Part shown: positions 1-8,469 of the stretch, piece by piece
Position numbering within the stretch: position 1 is the first letter of the stretch
How the letters are laid out: the number at the start of each line of letters is the position of its first letter
Assembly (NCBI GenBank): GCA_008015235.1
Contig: SSFF01000013.1
Span: forward strand, 81,563-145,562
DNA: 64,000 bases
Source of the DNA: Rhodoferax sp.
Lineage (GTDB): Bacteria > Pseudomonadota > Gammaproteobacteria > Burkholderiales > Burkholderiaceae_C
Reading direction: 5' to 3'
Program-made: the position numbers and the translations under genes
Notes under the pieces: model-generated
What the model was told of the DNA's origin: nothing
The model's database searches: none
What the model saw: the letters and a program-made list of their open reading frames with translations, nothing else

Positions 1-2
1 GC

Positions 3-1340
3 GCCTGCTACCCGCTGGTGCGCATCCACACCGACACCGTGGCGCGCAAGGCCAACGCCGACCTGGCGCGCCTGAGCTTCGGCTTCGTGGCCGGCCCTGG
101 CCGCTTCGAGACCACGCTGACGCGCCCCGACCTGTACGCCGACTACTACCTGGAGCAGTTCCGCCTGCTGCTGCAGAACCACGGCGTCGAACTGGAGGTG
201 CTGACCAGCAACCAGCCGATCCCGGTGCACTTCTCGTTCGCCGAGCACGACCACGTGGAAGGCACCATGGGGGTGGAGCGCCGCGCCCGCATGCGCGACG
301 TGTTCGACCTGCCCGATCTGGCCGCCATGGACGACGGCATTGCCAATGGCACCTACGAGCCGCGCCCCGGCGAGCCGCAGCCGCTGGCCCTGTTCACGGC
401 CCCGCGCGTCGACTATTCGCTGCACCGCCTGCGCCACTACACCGGCACCAGCCCCGAGCACTTCCAGAACTTCGTGCTGTTCACCAACTACCAGTTCTAC
501 ATCGACGAGTTCATCGCGCTGGGGCGCAAGGCCATGACCGACCCCAACAGCGAGTACATCGCCTTCGTCGAGCCGGGCAATGTGGTGACACGCCGTGCTG
601 GTCTTCCTGCCGAGGCACTGGACGCACTCGGCAAGGAGCCGCCGCGCCTGCCGCAGATGCCGGCCTACCACCTGATGCGCGCCGACCGCAGCGGCATCAC
701 CATGGTCAACATCGGCGTCGGCCCAGCGAACGCCAAGAACATCACCGACCACATTGCCGTGCTGCGCCCGCACGCCTGGATCATGCTGGGCCACTGCGCC
801 GGGCTGCGCAACACCCAGCAGCTAGGCGACTACGTACTGGCCCACGGCTATGTACGCGAAGACCATGTACTGGACGAGGAGCTGCCGCTGTGGGTGCCGA
901 TTCCGGCGCTGGCCGAAGTGCAGCTGGCGCTCGAAGACGCCGTGGCCGAGGTCACCGGCCTGCGCGGCGCCGCGCTCAAGGGCATTTTGCGCACCGGCAC
1001 CGTCGCCTCCACCGACAACCGCAACTGGGAGCTGCTGCCCGACAACCAGCCCCAGCGCCGCTTCAGCCAGAGCCGCGCCGTGGCCCTGGACATGGAAAGC
1101 GCCACCATCGCCGCCAACGGCTTTCGCTTCCGCGTGCCCTACGGCACCCTGCTGTGCGTGAGCGACAAACCGCTGCACGGCGAGATCAAGCTGCCCGGCA
1201 TGGCCAACCACTTCTATCGCGAGCGCGTCGACCAGCACCTGCGCATCGGCATGCGTGCCCTGGAGCTGCTGCGCGCCCAGGGCGTGGACCAGCTGCACAG
1301 CCGCAAGCTGCGCAGCTTTGCCGAGGTGGCTTTTCAGTAA
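3..1340 (+). CDS. amn: AMP nucleosidase, 5' end cut by window edge
   Basis: Hydrolyses AMP to adenine and ribose 5-phosphate, a cytoplasmic purine-salvage and adenylate-control step. The reading frame is open from base 3, upstream of the first possible GTG start at 18, and continues in family sequence (ACYPLVRIHTD), so the true start lies outside the window. About 445 residues are visible against roughly 480 in E. coli Amn. Blocks typical of the family are FVAGPGRFETTLTRPDLY, TSNQPIPVHFSFAEHDH, DLPDLAAMDDGIANGTYEP and, in the nucleoside-phosphorylase fold of the C-terminal half, a MESATIAANG segment. A NodI-like gene follows after 12 bases and may be co-transcribed. Identification is secure; only the N-terminus is missing. 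Confidence 0.93.
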   Translation, partial: ACYPLVRIHTDTVARKANADLARLSFGFVAGPGRFETTLTRPDLYADYYLEQFRLLLQNHGVELEVLTSNQPIPVHFSFAEHDHVEGTMGVERRARMRDVFDLPDLAAMDDGIANGTYEPRPGEPQPLALFTAPRVDYSLHRLRHYTGTSPEHFQNFVLFTNYQFYIDEFIALGRKAMTDPNSEYIAFVEPGNVVTRRAGLPAEALDALGKEPPRLPQMPAYHLMRADRSGITMVNIGVGPANAKNITDHIAVLRPHAWIMLGHCAGLRNTQQLGDYVLAHGYVREDHVLDEELPLWVPIPALAEVQLALEDAVAEVTGLRGAALKGILRTGTVASTDNRNWELLPDNQPQRRFSQSRAVALDMESATIAANGFRFRVPYGTLLCVSDKPLHGEIKLPGMANHFYRERVDQHLRIGMRALELLRAQGVDQLHSRKLRSFAEVAFQ

Positions 1341-1352
1341 TGGGAGGCCAGC

Positions 1353-2276
1353 ATGGCAGAAGCACTGTTTGACGTCCGCAACCTGGTCAAGCGTTTTGGC
1401 ACCAGCACCGTGGTGGACGACCTGTCGTTTTCCATCGCCCCGGGCGAATGCCTGGGCGTGATCGGCCCCAATGGTGCGGGCAAGACCACCACCATCCGCA
1501 TGTGCCTGGGGCTGACCGCGCCTGACAGCGGCACCATCAGCGCCTTTGGCTTGTCGATGCCGCGCGACGACCGCGCCATCAAGGCGCAGCTGGGTGTCGT
1601 GGCGCAGATGGACACGCTCGACCCCGATTTCAGCTGCGCCGAGAACCTGCTGGTCTACGGCCGCTACTTCGGCCTCAAGGGCGCAGAAATTCGGGCGCGT
1701 ACACCGCTGCTGCTGGAATTTGCCTCGCTCACCAGCAAGGCCAACGCCAAGCCGGGCGAGCTCTCGGGTGGCATGAAACGTCGGTTGTCACTGGCCCGCG
1801 CGCTGGTCAACGACCCCAAGCTGCTGCTGCTGGACGAACCGACCACCGGCCTGGACCCGCAGGCGCGCCACCTGATGTGGGAACGGCTGCAGGCGCTGTT
1901 GCAGCAAGGCAAGAGCATCCTGCTGACCACCCACTTCATGGACGAAGCCGAGCGCCTGTGTTCGCGCCTCTTGGTGCTGGACCACGGCAAGTGCATTGCC
2001 CAGGGTGCGCCGCGCGACCTGATCGAACAGCACCTGGAACGCGAGGTGGTGGAGGTCTATGGACAGGGCGCGCTGGCGCTGGCCGAATCGCCTGTCCGCG
2101 AACTGGCCAGCCGGGTCGAGGTCAGCGGCGAAACCGTGTTCTTCTACACCAACCAAAGCACCGCCGTGCTGCATGCGCTGGGCGACTACCCGCAACTGCG
2201 CACCCTGCACCGCCCGGCCAACCTGGAAGACCTGTTTCTCAAGCTGACCGGACGGCAGATCCGGGAAGACAGCTAG
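1353..2276 (+). CDS. NodI-like ABC exporter ATP-binding protein
   Basis: ATPase of an ABC-2 type exporter of the NodI/DrrA/CcmA class, 307 residues. Walker A is GPNGAGKTT near residue 37, the signature is LSGGMKRRL, Walker B is LLLLDEPTTGLDP and the H-loop is TTHFMDEAE. The start has a good Shine-Dalgarno (GGGAGG) upstream. The cognate permease begins 56 bases downstream and the pair has the nodIJ arrangement. In rhizobia NodIJ exports lipo-chitooligosaccharides; in non-nodulating Burkholderiales the substrate of this pair is unknown, so the nod name should not be read as function. Confidence 0.88.
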   Translation: MAEALFDVRNLVKRFGTSTVVDDLSFSIAPGECLGVIGPNGAGKTTTIRMCLGLTAPDSGTISAFGLSMPRDDRAIKAQLGVVAQMDTLDPDFSCAENLLVYGRYFGLKGAEIRARTPLLLEFASLTSKANAKPGELSGGMKRRLSLARALVNDPKLLLLDEPTTGLDPQARHLMWERLQALLQQGKSILLTTHFMDEAERLCSRLLVLDHGKCIAQGAPRDLIEQHLEREVVEVYGQGALALAESPVRELASRVEVSGETVFFYTNQSTAVLHALGDYPQLRTLHRPANLEDLFLKLTGRQIREDS

Positions 2277-2278
2277 AT

Positions 2279-2332
2279 CACTCTCATTTTGATAGCTGAA
2301 TTCGCATATTACATGCGGACTAGGGGCAAATA
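2279..2332 (+). repeat. 57-bp dispersed element, copy A
   Basis: Lies between the ABC ATPase and permease genes. From TAGCT at 2293 it follows the family pattern: a CGCA/TGCG pair and an AGGGGCAAAT end. The first 15 bases are diverged. It ends at the permease ATG, so its AGGGG is the likely ribosome-binding site of that gene. Confidence 0.6.
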
Positions 2333-3151
2333 ATGCATTCAATTTCCACATCTACACCGTCGGTCTGGCGCGCACCGCAGCTGTCGCTGCGCTTCTGGCC
2401 GGTGTTCCTGCGCAACCTGCTGGTCTGGCGCAAGCTGGCCATTCCCAGCCTGGTGGGCAATATCGCCGAGCCGCTGATGTGGCTGGTGGCGTTCGGGTAC
2501 GGCATGGGGGCCCTGGTCGGGCCCATGCACCTGGGCGGCGGGCAGGAGGTGCCCTACATCCTGTTCCTGGCCAGCGGCTCGATCTGCATGAGCGCCATGC
2601 AGTCGGCCAGCTTCGAGGCGCTGTATTCGGCGTTCTCGCGCATGCACGTGCAAAAGACCTGGGACGGCATCATGAACGCCCCGGTGGCGCTGGACGACAT
2701 CGTGCTGGCCGAAATGCTGTGGGCGGCCTTCAAGTCACTGTTCACGGTGACGGCCATCCTGGGTGTGATGCTGGCCTTGGGCATTTCCCACAGTCCCAAG
2801 TTGCTGCTGGCCTGGCCCATCCTGCTGGGCGTGGGCATCACCTTCAGCTGCATCGCGCTCATCTTCAACGCGCTGGCCAATGGCTACGACTTCTTCACCT
2901 ACTACTTCACCCTGTTCCTCACGCCCATGACTTTCCTCAGCGGCGTGTTCTTTCCCCTGGAACAGTTGCCGGTGCTGGTGCGCATGATTGCCGACTGGCT
3001 GCCGCTGTCGAACGCCGTGGCGCTGGTGCGCCCCCTTTTCCTGGACCAGTGGCCCCAGAACTGGCTGCCATCGGCCCTGGTGCTGCTGGCCTATGCGCTA
3101 GCGTCCTTCTGGCTGGCCCTGGCACTGACCCGCAAACGCTTCCGCAAGTAA
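2333..3151 (+). CDS. NodJ-like ABC-2 exporter permease
   Basis: Membrane partner of the preceding ATPase, 272 residues with about six hydrophobic segments and a cytoplasmic N-terminus. Residues such as VGNIAEPLMWLVAFGYGMG and the C-terminal FLSGVFFPLEQLP block are typical of the ABC-2/NodJ family. Translation starts directly after a copy of the dispersed 57-bp element, which appears to supply the AGGGG ribosome-binding site. Substrate unknown. Confidence 0.86.
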   Translation: MHSISTSTPSVWRAPQLSLRFWPVFLRNLLVWRKLAIPSLVGNIAEPLMWLVAFGYGMGALVGPMHLGGGQEVPYILFLASGSICMSAMQSASFEALYSAFSRMHVQKTWDGIMNAPVALDDIVLAEMLWAAFKSLFTVTAILGVMLALGISHSPKLLLAWPILLGVGITFSCIALIFNALANGYDFFTYYFTLFLTPMTFLSGVFFPLEQLPVLVRMIADWLPLSNAVALVRPLFLDQWPQNWLPSALVLLAYALASFWLALALTRKRFRK

Positions 3152-3199
3152 GACCCCACCTGCCCCATGCCGGGAAACTGGGGTGGTTGGAATACCCAT

Positions 3200-3219
3200 T
3201 TAAATTGTGTGCAATTTAA
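3200..3219. promoter_or_regulatory. Probable OhrR operator palindrome
   Basis: Perfect inverted repeat with 8-bp arms, TTAAATTG (3200-3207) and CAATTTAA (3212-3219), around a TGTG spacer. AATTG/CAATT half sites are the usual form of OhrR boxes, and it lies 21 bases before the ohrR start, so autorepression by OhrR is the simplest reading. The stretch is very AT-rich for this genome and probably overlaps the promoter. Confidence 0.7.
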
Positions 3220-3240
3220 TTTTTAACAATAATTCAACCC

Positions 3241-3705
3241 ATGCCGCGCTCCAACCCTGCCACCAACCCCGCCCAGTTGCTCGACAACCAGCTGTGCTTC
3301 GCCCTGTACTCGGCTTCGCTGGCCATGACCAAGCTGTACAAGCCGCTGCTGGACGCACTGAACCTCACCTACCCCCAGTACCTCGCGCTGCTGGTCCTGT
3401 GGGAACGCGACGACATCACCGTGTCCGAACTGGGCGAGCGCCTGAACCTCGACTCCGGCACCCTCACCCCGCTGCTCAAGCGCATGGAGGCGGCTGGCCT
3501 GCTGCTGCGCCAGCGCTCGCAGGAAGATGAACGCCGCGTGCATGTGCTGCTGACCGATGCCGGGCGCGCCCTGCAGCAGCAGGCCGCCCACATACCCGGC
3601 TGCGTCATGGCCCACAGCGGCCTGGACGTGCCCGCCCTCATGGCATTGACACGCCAGATCAAAGACCTGCGCGCCGGCCTGCACAACGCCTGCCGCGCCG
3701 ACTGA
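3241..3705 (+). CDS. ohrR: Organic hydroperoxide sensor-repressor OhrR (MarR family)
   Basis: MarR-family winged-helix repressor of 154 residues that senses organic peroxides by cysteine oxidation. The N-terminal [10 protein letters not shown] block carries the reactive Cys (Cys19) and a second Cys sits at 121, the spacing of two-Cys OhrR proteins such as that of Xanthomonas. The DNA-binding wing region [18 protein letters not shown] is intact. It heads an operon with a haem protein and ohr, 23 and 705 bases downstream of its stop, and a palindromic operator lies just upstream. Identification rests on both sequence and the neighbouring ohr gene. Confidence 0.93.
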   Translation: MPRSNPATNPAQLLDNQLCFALYSASLAMTKLYKPLLDALNLTYPQYLALLVLWERDDITVSELGERLNLDSGTLTPLLKRMEAAGLLLRQRSQEDERRVHVLLTDAGRALQQQAAHIPGCVMAHSGLDVPALMALTRQIKDLRAGLHNACRAD

Positions 3706-3728
3706 ACTCCCACCCACAGAAGAAAACC

Positions 3729-4355
3729 ATGCACATCCTCATTGCACAAATGCGCCGCCTGCGCACCCTCGCCCTGTCCGTTCTGGCAGTCGCCACCATC
3801 GGCCAGGTGGCATTTGCAGCCAGCATCGACATCACCGACCAGAGCTTTCGCTGCATGCGCGACATGACTCCGGTGCGCCACTTCTATGTGGACAACCTGG
3901 CCGGTGACCTGCAAGGCACGCTGGCCGCGGCCAACAACCCCAAGGGCGCCATCTACCCGCCCGGTTCGGTGGTGCAGCTGGTGCCCACCGAAGTGATGGT
4001 CAAGCGTGAACAGGGCTTCAACCCCGCCACCGGCGACTGGGAGTTCTTCGAACTCAGCGTCAACGACAAGGGCAGCACCATCGGCAAGCGCGGCTTTGCC
4101 GAAGTGAACAACCGCTTCGGCAAGAACTGCTTCGGTTGCCACGCCCCAGCCCGCGAACCCTGGGACTTTGTCTGCGAAAGCGACCATGGCTGCGAGCCCA
4201 TTCCCATCGACCACAAGATGACCGGCGCCCTGCAACGCTCCGACCCGCGCTGCGGCGAGCCGCAGCTGGAAAGCGGCGACACCTGGGCGCTGTGGAAGCT
4301 GCGCGCCCTGGTTGCCCTGGGCACCACCATCGACTGGTTCAAGAACCTGTTCTAA
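3729..4355 (+). CDS. Exported protein with one CXXCH haem motif (cytochrome P460-like)
   Basis: A 208-residue protein with a Sec signal peptide (hydrophobic [17 protein letters not shown], cleavage probably after Ala30 or 31). One c-type haem attachment motif, CFGCH, follows NRFGKN near residue 137, with further Cys residues in [10 protein letters not shown]. The segment before it, with GDWEFFEL, resembles cytochrome P460-like periplasmic proteins, but I cannot assign an enzymatic role. It lies between ohrR and ohr on the same strand with short spacings, so it is probably induced by organic peroxides. Possible roles are peroxide reduction or electron transfer in the periplasm (inference). Confidence 0.72.
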   Translation: MHILIAQMRRLRTLALSVLAVATIGQVAFAASIDITDQSFRCMRDMTPVRHFYVDNLAGDLQGTLAAANNPKGAIYPPGSVVQLVPTEVMVKREQGFNPATGDWEFFELSVNDKGSTIGKRGFAEVNNRFGKNCFGCHAPAREPWDFVCESDHGCEPIPIDHKMTGALQRSDPRCGEPQLESGDTWALWKLRALVALGTTIDWFKNLF

Positions 4356-4410
4356 GACAACCCGATTACCCACCCGCTCCCCCGAGCACCACCCCTGAAA
4401 GGCCTTCGCC

Positions 4411-4839
4411 ATGACACAGAAAATTGAAAAAGTCGTTTACCGCGCCCACGCCTCCTCCACCGGCGGCCGCGACGGCACCTCCAGCACGCCCGATGGCGCA
4501 CTGAACCTGAAGCTCGCCGTTCCCAAGGAAATGGGCGGCAACGGCCAGGGCGTGAACCCCGAGCAGCTGTTCGCTGCCGGCTACAGCGCCTGCTTCATCG
4601 GCGCCATGAAGTTCGTCGCCGGCACCCAGAAGATCGCCCTGCCGGCCGACACCAAGATCGACGCCACCGTGGGCATCGGCCAGATCCCGCAAGGCTTCGG
4701 CATTGAAGTGCAGCTGGCCGTGCACATTCCCGGCATGGAGCGCGCTGCCGCCGAAGCCCTGGTGGCAAAGGCCCACCAGGTCTGCCCCTACTCCAACGCC
4801 ACCCGCGGCAACATCGAAGTCACGCTGACTGTGGTCTGA
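4411..4839 (+). CDS. ohr: Organic hydroperoxide resistance protein Ohr
   Basis: Thiol peroxidase of the Ohr/OsmC fold that reduces organic and lipid hydroperoxides in the cytoplasm, using lipoylated proteins as reductant in characterised homologues. 142 residues, full length. Both catalytic cysteines are present, in GYSACF and in [13 protein letters not shown], and the arginine-bearing N-terminal region is intact. It is the last gene of the ohrR operon; a strong intrinsic terminator follows 28 bases after the stop. Confidence 0.96.
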   Translation: MTQKIEKVVYRAHASSTGGRDGTSSTPDGALNLKLAVPKEMGGNGQGVNPEQLFAAGYSACFIGAMKFVAGTQKIALPADTKIDATVGIGQIPQGFGIEVQLAVHIPGMERAAAEALVAKAHQVCPYSNATRGNIEVTLTVV

Positions 4840-4866
4840 TCCGGCAGCGCCCAGCGCCGCCCTCCG

Positions 4867-4902
4867 CCGCTGTCGCCTGCGTACCAGGCGACAGCGGCTT
4901 TT
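4867..4902 (+). terminator. Rho-independent terminator of the ohr operon
   Basis: Perfect 13-bp stem (4867-4879 with 4885-4897) with a 5-base loop, followed by a short T-rich tract. This is the strongest hairpin terminator seen in the window. Confidence 0.9.
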
Positions 4903-4913
4903 CCGTTTTACAG

Positions 4914-4970
4914 TTGCTACGTTTTCAGTAGCTAGCTACACAGTACATATCCGGGCTGGAGGCCGATTTC
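4914..4970 (+). repeat. 57-bp dispersed element, copy B
   Basis: Begins TTGCTAC, carries a perfect GCTAC/GTAGC hairpin, then CCGGGCTGGAGGCC and a GATTTC end. The element ends exactly before the ATG of the DUF2855 gene and its GGAGG, 8 bases from the ATG, is the evident ribosome-binding site. Confidence 0.8.
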
Positions 4971-6092
4971 ATGCACAACACCGAACTATGGGTCCACCGC
5001 CATCAGCTGGACCGTTGCACCCTCCACACGCTGGCGTCCGAACCCCTGCAGCCGGGCCAGGTGCGCGTGCACATCGAACGTTTCGCCCTCACGTCCAACA
5101 ACATCACCTACGCCGCCATGGGCGAGACCATGGCCTACTGGCAGTTCTATCCCCTGCCGGGCGACGGCGACCAGGCGCCCGAATGGGGCCGCATTCCCGT
5201 GTGGGGCTTTGGCCGTGTGACGGAGTCGCGCTGCCCCGAAGTGCCGGTGGGCGAACACCTGTACGGCTACTTCCCGATGTCGCACGAAGTGGTGCTGACA
5301 CCGGGGCGCATCAGCGCGGCCCACTGGTTCGACACGGCGCCCCACCGCGCGGCCTTGCCCGTGGTCTACAACCAGTACCTGCGCACGGCGCAGGACCCGT
5401 TCTACCGCCCCGACACCGAAGACGTGCAGGCCCTGCTGCGCCCGCTGTTCATCACCTCGTGGCTCATCGACGACTTCCTGGCCGACAACGACTTCTTCGG
5501 CGCGGCCGCCGACCCGCAGCAGCGCCCCGTGCTGCTGCTGTCCAGTGCATCGAGCAAGACCGCCTATGGCACAGCCTTCCAGCTGCACCAGCGCGCCGGG
5601 GTCGAGGTGGTGGGACTGACCTCGGCTGGCAACGTGGACTTCTGCACCAGCCTGGGCTGCTACCACCGTGTGCTGCGCTACGACCAGCTCGACCAGATTG
5701 CCCCCGACGCCCCTGCCGTCTACATCGACTTTGCCGGCAATGCCGCCTTTCGCCAGGCCTTGCACGCGCACTGCAAGGGCCTGCGCTACTCCAGCTCCAT
5801 CGGCGGCACGCACGTGCAGTCGCTCGGCGGCGCCAAGGGCCTCGAAGGCCCCAAGCCGGTGCTGTTCTTCGCCCCGGCCCAAATCAAGAAGCGCAGCGCC
5901 GAATGGGGCGCCGCAGAACTGTCCGCGCGTCTGGTCAAGGACTGGCAGGCCTTTGCTGCCACCGTGCTGCGCGCCGACCCGCCCTGGCTGAAGGTGCAGC
6001 ACCACGACGGCGCACAGGCCGTGCAGGCCGCCTACTGGCAGGTGCTGCAGGGGGGTGGCGACCCGCGCGAGGGGCACATCCTGTCGCTCTAG
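4971..6092 (+). CDS. DUF2855 family protein
   Basis: 373-residue cytoplasmic protein of the DUF2855 family, distantly similar to zinc-free medium-chain dehydrogenases: a GroES-like N-terminal half (QVRVHIERFALTSNNITYA) and a Rossmann-like C-terminal half (VLLLSSASSKTAYG, then VVGLTSAGNVDFCTSLGCY). Family function is not known. The ribosome-binding site is part of the adjoining 57-bp repeat. The gene appears monocistronic, bounded by the ohr terminator upstream and a 76-base gap downstream. Confidence 0.82.
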   Translation: MHNTELWVHRHQLDRCTLHTLASEPLQPGQVRVHIERFALTSNNITYAAMGETMAYWQFYPLPGDGDQAPEWGRIPVWGFGRVTESRCPEVPVGEHLYGYFPMSHEVVLTPGRISAAHWFDTAPHRAALPVVYNQYLRTAQDPFYRPDTEDVQALLRPLFITSWLIDDFLADNDFFGAAADPQQRPVLLLSSASSKTAYGTAFQLHQRAGVEVVGLTSAGNVDFCTSLGCYHRVLRYDQLDQIAPDAPAVYIDFAGNAAFRQALHAHCKGLRYSSSIGGTHVQSLGGAKGLEGPKPVLFFAPAQIKKRSAEWGAAELSARLVKDWQAFAATVLRADPPWLKVQHHDGAQAVQAAYWQVLQGGGDPREGHILSL

Positions 6093-6168
6093 GGCCGCTG
6101 CGCCCTGCAAAGTTGGTGTCAGCCGTCTCGGGCATGATGGCGGAAAAAACATACCGCCCGGAGACACG

Positions 6169-6924
6169 ATGAAACTGGCGCTGCTGTCCGATATCCACGG
6201 CAATCTGCAGGCATTGACCGCCTGCATGGCCCACGCCCGCGCCCAGCAGGCGCAGCGCTTTGCCTTCCTGGGCGACCTGGTGGGCTATGGTGCCGACCCG
6301 TCCGCGGTGGTCGACCGCATCCAGCTGATGACCGAAGAAGGCGCCGTGGTGCTGCGCGGCAACCACGACGTGATGGCCCTGTCGCCCCCTGCCGAGGTCA
6401 AGACCGTGGGCGACAGCACCGCCATGTGGACCCACCAGGCCCTGAGCCACGCCCAACGTGGCTGGCTCGCCAGCCTGCCGCTGGTGCACAGCATGGACAA
6501 CATCCTGCTGGTGCACGCCACCGCCAACGAACCGGACAAGTGGCGCTACGTGTACGACGAGCGCGCTGCCGCCGCCAGCCTGGACGCAGCGTCTTCGCAG
6601 TACCCCGGCACCTGCTACGTGTTCGGTGGCCACGTGCACGAGCAGTCGCTGTACTACCGCGGCCTTGGCGCCAGCCTCATGAAATTCGTACCCCAGGCCG
6701 GTGTCGCCGTGCCCGTGCCCAAACGCCGCCAGTGGCTGGGCACCGTGGGCTCGGTGGGCCAGCCGCGCGACGGCATCCCGAAAGCCATGTACGCCCTGTT
6801 CGATACCGAGCAGGCGCGCCTGACCTTCCACCGCGTGGCCTACGACCACCAGGGAGCCGCCGCCGCCATCCGCAAGGCAGGTCTGCCCGAATTCTTTGCC
6901 GATCGACTGGAGAAGGGACGATGA
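6169..6924 (+). CDS. Metallophosphoesterase family protein
   Basis: 251-residue calcineurin-like phosphoesterase. Metal-binding motifs are in order: DIHGN near residue 8, GDLVGYG, GNHD and the C-terminal GGHVHEQ. The ATG at 6169 has GGAG 7 bases upstream and starts right at the family's N-terminal motif; the frame extends further upstream without homologous sequence. Its stop overlaps the ATG of the next gene (ATGA), a Ser/Thr kinase-Usp fusion, so the two are translationally coupled. A phosphatase acting opposite that kinase is an attractive inference, but the substrate could also be a nucleotide. Confidence 0.85.
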   Translation: MKLALLSDIHGNLQALTACMAHARAQQAQRFAFLGDLVGYGADPSAVVDRIQLMTEEGAVVLRGNHDVMALSPPAEVKTVGDSTAMWTHQALSHAQRGWLASLPLVHSMDNILLVHATANEPDKWRYVYDERAAAASLDAASSQYPGTCYVFGGHVHEQSLYYRGLGASLMKFVPQAGVAVPVPKRRQWLGTVGSVGQPRDGIPKAMYALFDTEQARLTFHRVAYDHQGAAAAIRKAGLPEFFADRLEKGR

Positions 6925-8441
6925 AACTGCTGGAGCCCGGCACCGAACTGGACGGTTTCACCATCGAGGAGTGCGTGCACTCCGGGGGCATGGCCCACAT
7001 CTACCACGTGCACTACACCGACGGCCGCCCCGGCCCCGGCTTTCCCATGGCCATGAAGATCCCGCGCATGACCGCGGGCGACGGTGCCGAAAACATCGTC
7101 AGCTTCGAGGTCGAGTGCCAGATCATGCAGGCGCTCTCGGGCAGCGCCGTGCCGCGCTTCGTGGCCGCAGGCGACCTCGACCGCGTGCCTTACCTGGTCA
7201 TGGAGTACATCCAGGGCCAGACCCTGGACCACTGGCTGGAGGCCGACCCGCGCCCCGGCATCGACGAAATCGCGCGCCTGGGCGCGGCCATGGCCAATGC
7301 CGCCCAGGCCCTGCACCAGCAAAACGCCGTGCACCTGGACCTGAAGCCCGCCAACGTGCTGTTCCGCCCCGACGGCCGCGCCGTGCTGCTGGACTTCGGC
7401 CTCTCGTGCCACGCACACTACCCCGACCTGCTGGCCGAACAACTGCGCAAGGCCGTGGGCTCACCCACCTGGATCGCCCCCGAGCAGGTGGTGGGCGTGC
7501 GCGGCGACCCGCGCAGCGACATCTTTGCCATCGGCGTCATGCTCTACGAACTGGCCACGGGCGAGCTGCCCTTCGGTTCGCCGCAGACACCGGGCGGCCT
7601 GCGCCAGCGCCTGTGGATGGACCCGCCGCCACTGCGCAAGCTGAACTCTGACATCCCCGAATGGTTCCAGGAAGTGGTGCTGCGCTGCCTGGAGCCGGTG
7701 GCGGACCGGCGCTACCCCTCGGCCGCGCATTTGGCGTTCGACCTGACACACCCAGAGCAAGTGAAGGTGACGGAGCGCGGACGCAAAACCGAAGGCACCG
7801 GCTTCTGGGTGCACTTCAAGCGCTGGCTCCATGCCGCCGGCATGCACTACCAGCCCAGCCCCCTGCCCTCACAACAGATCGAGGAAGTGCCCATCGTGCT
7901 GGTGGCGGTGCCGCACCACGACGTGACCGACGCCACGCTGTACTCGCTGCGCGAAGCCGTTGCGCGCTCGCTGGGCACGCGCCCGGGCGCGCGCCTGGCC
8001 TGCGTCACCGTCATTTCCTCCGGGCTGACCAGCAGCTCGGACGAAGCCAACAGCGAAACCAATGTGCACCGGCGCCACCTTTCGGCCCTGCGCCAGTGGG
8101 CCCAGCCGCTGGACCAGCCCGGCCACTCGATTTCCTGCCACGTGCTGGAAAGCGGCGACCCGGCCCAGGCCATCCTCGACTATGCACGCGGCAACCACGT
8201 GAGCCTCATCATCATGGGCGCAGCGACCCACGGTCTGAAGACCCAGCGCTTTGTTGCCACCGTGCCCATCAAGGTGGCCATGGACGCGCCCTGCACCGTC
8301 ATCCTGGTCAAGCAGCGCCTGCCATTCGAGCTGCTGGGTGAAAGCAGCGCCCAGAGCAGCCGCAGCGCCTATTCGGACGCCGGCAGCGACAACAGCACCG
8401 CGCCCGAACTCTACGGCGACGACCTCGGGCCGTTGGGTTAA
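6921..8441 (+). CDS. Ser/Thr protein kinase fused to a universal stress protein domain
   Basis: 506 residues. Residues 10-280 form a Hanks-type kinase: glycine loop HSGGMAHIY near 20, lysine in MKIP (Lys46), catalytic loop HLDLKPAN (Asp140, Asn145), DFG (Asp158-Gly160), APEQ and DIFAIGVMLYELATGELPF. The HRD arginine is Leu, so it is a non-RD kinase. After a linker (about 281-320) residues 323-480 match a UspA fold, ending in IIMGAATHGLKT and APCTVILVK; the nucleotide motif of ATP-binding Usps is only partly kept. A Ser-rich tail (SSAQSSRSAYSDAGSDNS) may be an autophosphorylation segment. No membrane segment, so a soluble stress-linked kinase. Coupled to the upstream phosphoesterase by an ATGA overlap. 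Confidence 0.87.
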   Translation: MKLLEPGTELDGFTIEECVHSGGMAHIYHVHYTDGRPGPGFPMAMKIPRMTAGDGAENIVSFEVECQIMQALSGSAVPRFVAAGDLDRVPYLVMEYIQGQTLDHWLEADPRPGIDEIARLGAAMANAAQALHQQNAVHLDLKPANVLFRPDGRAVLLDFGLSCHAHYPDLLAEQLRKAVGSPTWIAPEQVVGVRGDPRSDIFAIGVMLYELATGELPFGSPQTPGGLRQRLWMDPPPLRKLNSDIPEWFQEVVLRCLEPVADRRYPSAAHLAFDLTHPEQVKVTERGRKTEGTGFWVHFKRWLHAAGMHYQPSPLPSQQIEEVPIVLVAVPHHDVTDATLYSLREAVARSLGTRPGARLACVTVISSGLTSSSDEANSETNVHRRHLSALRQWAQPLDQPGHSISCHVLESGDPAQAILDYARGNHVSLIIMGAATHGLKTQRFVATVPIKVAMDAPCTVILVKQRLPFELLGESSAQSSRSAYSDAGSDNSTAPELYGDDLGPLG

Positions 8442-8469
8442 AAAACGCTGGCGGTGTGACAATGCCGCC

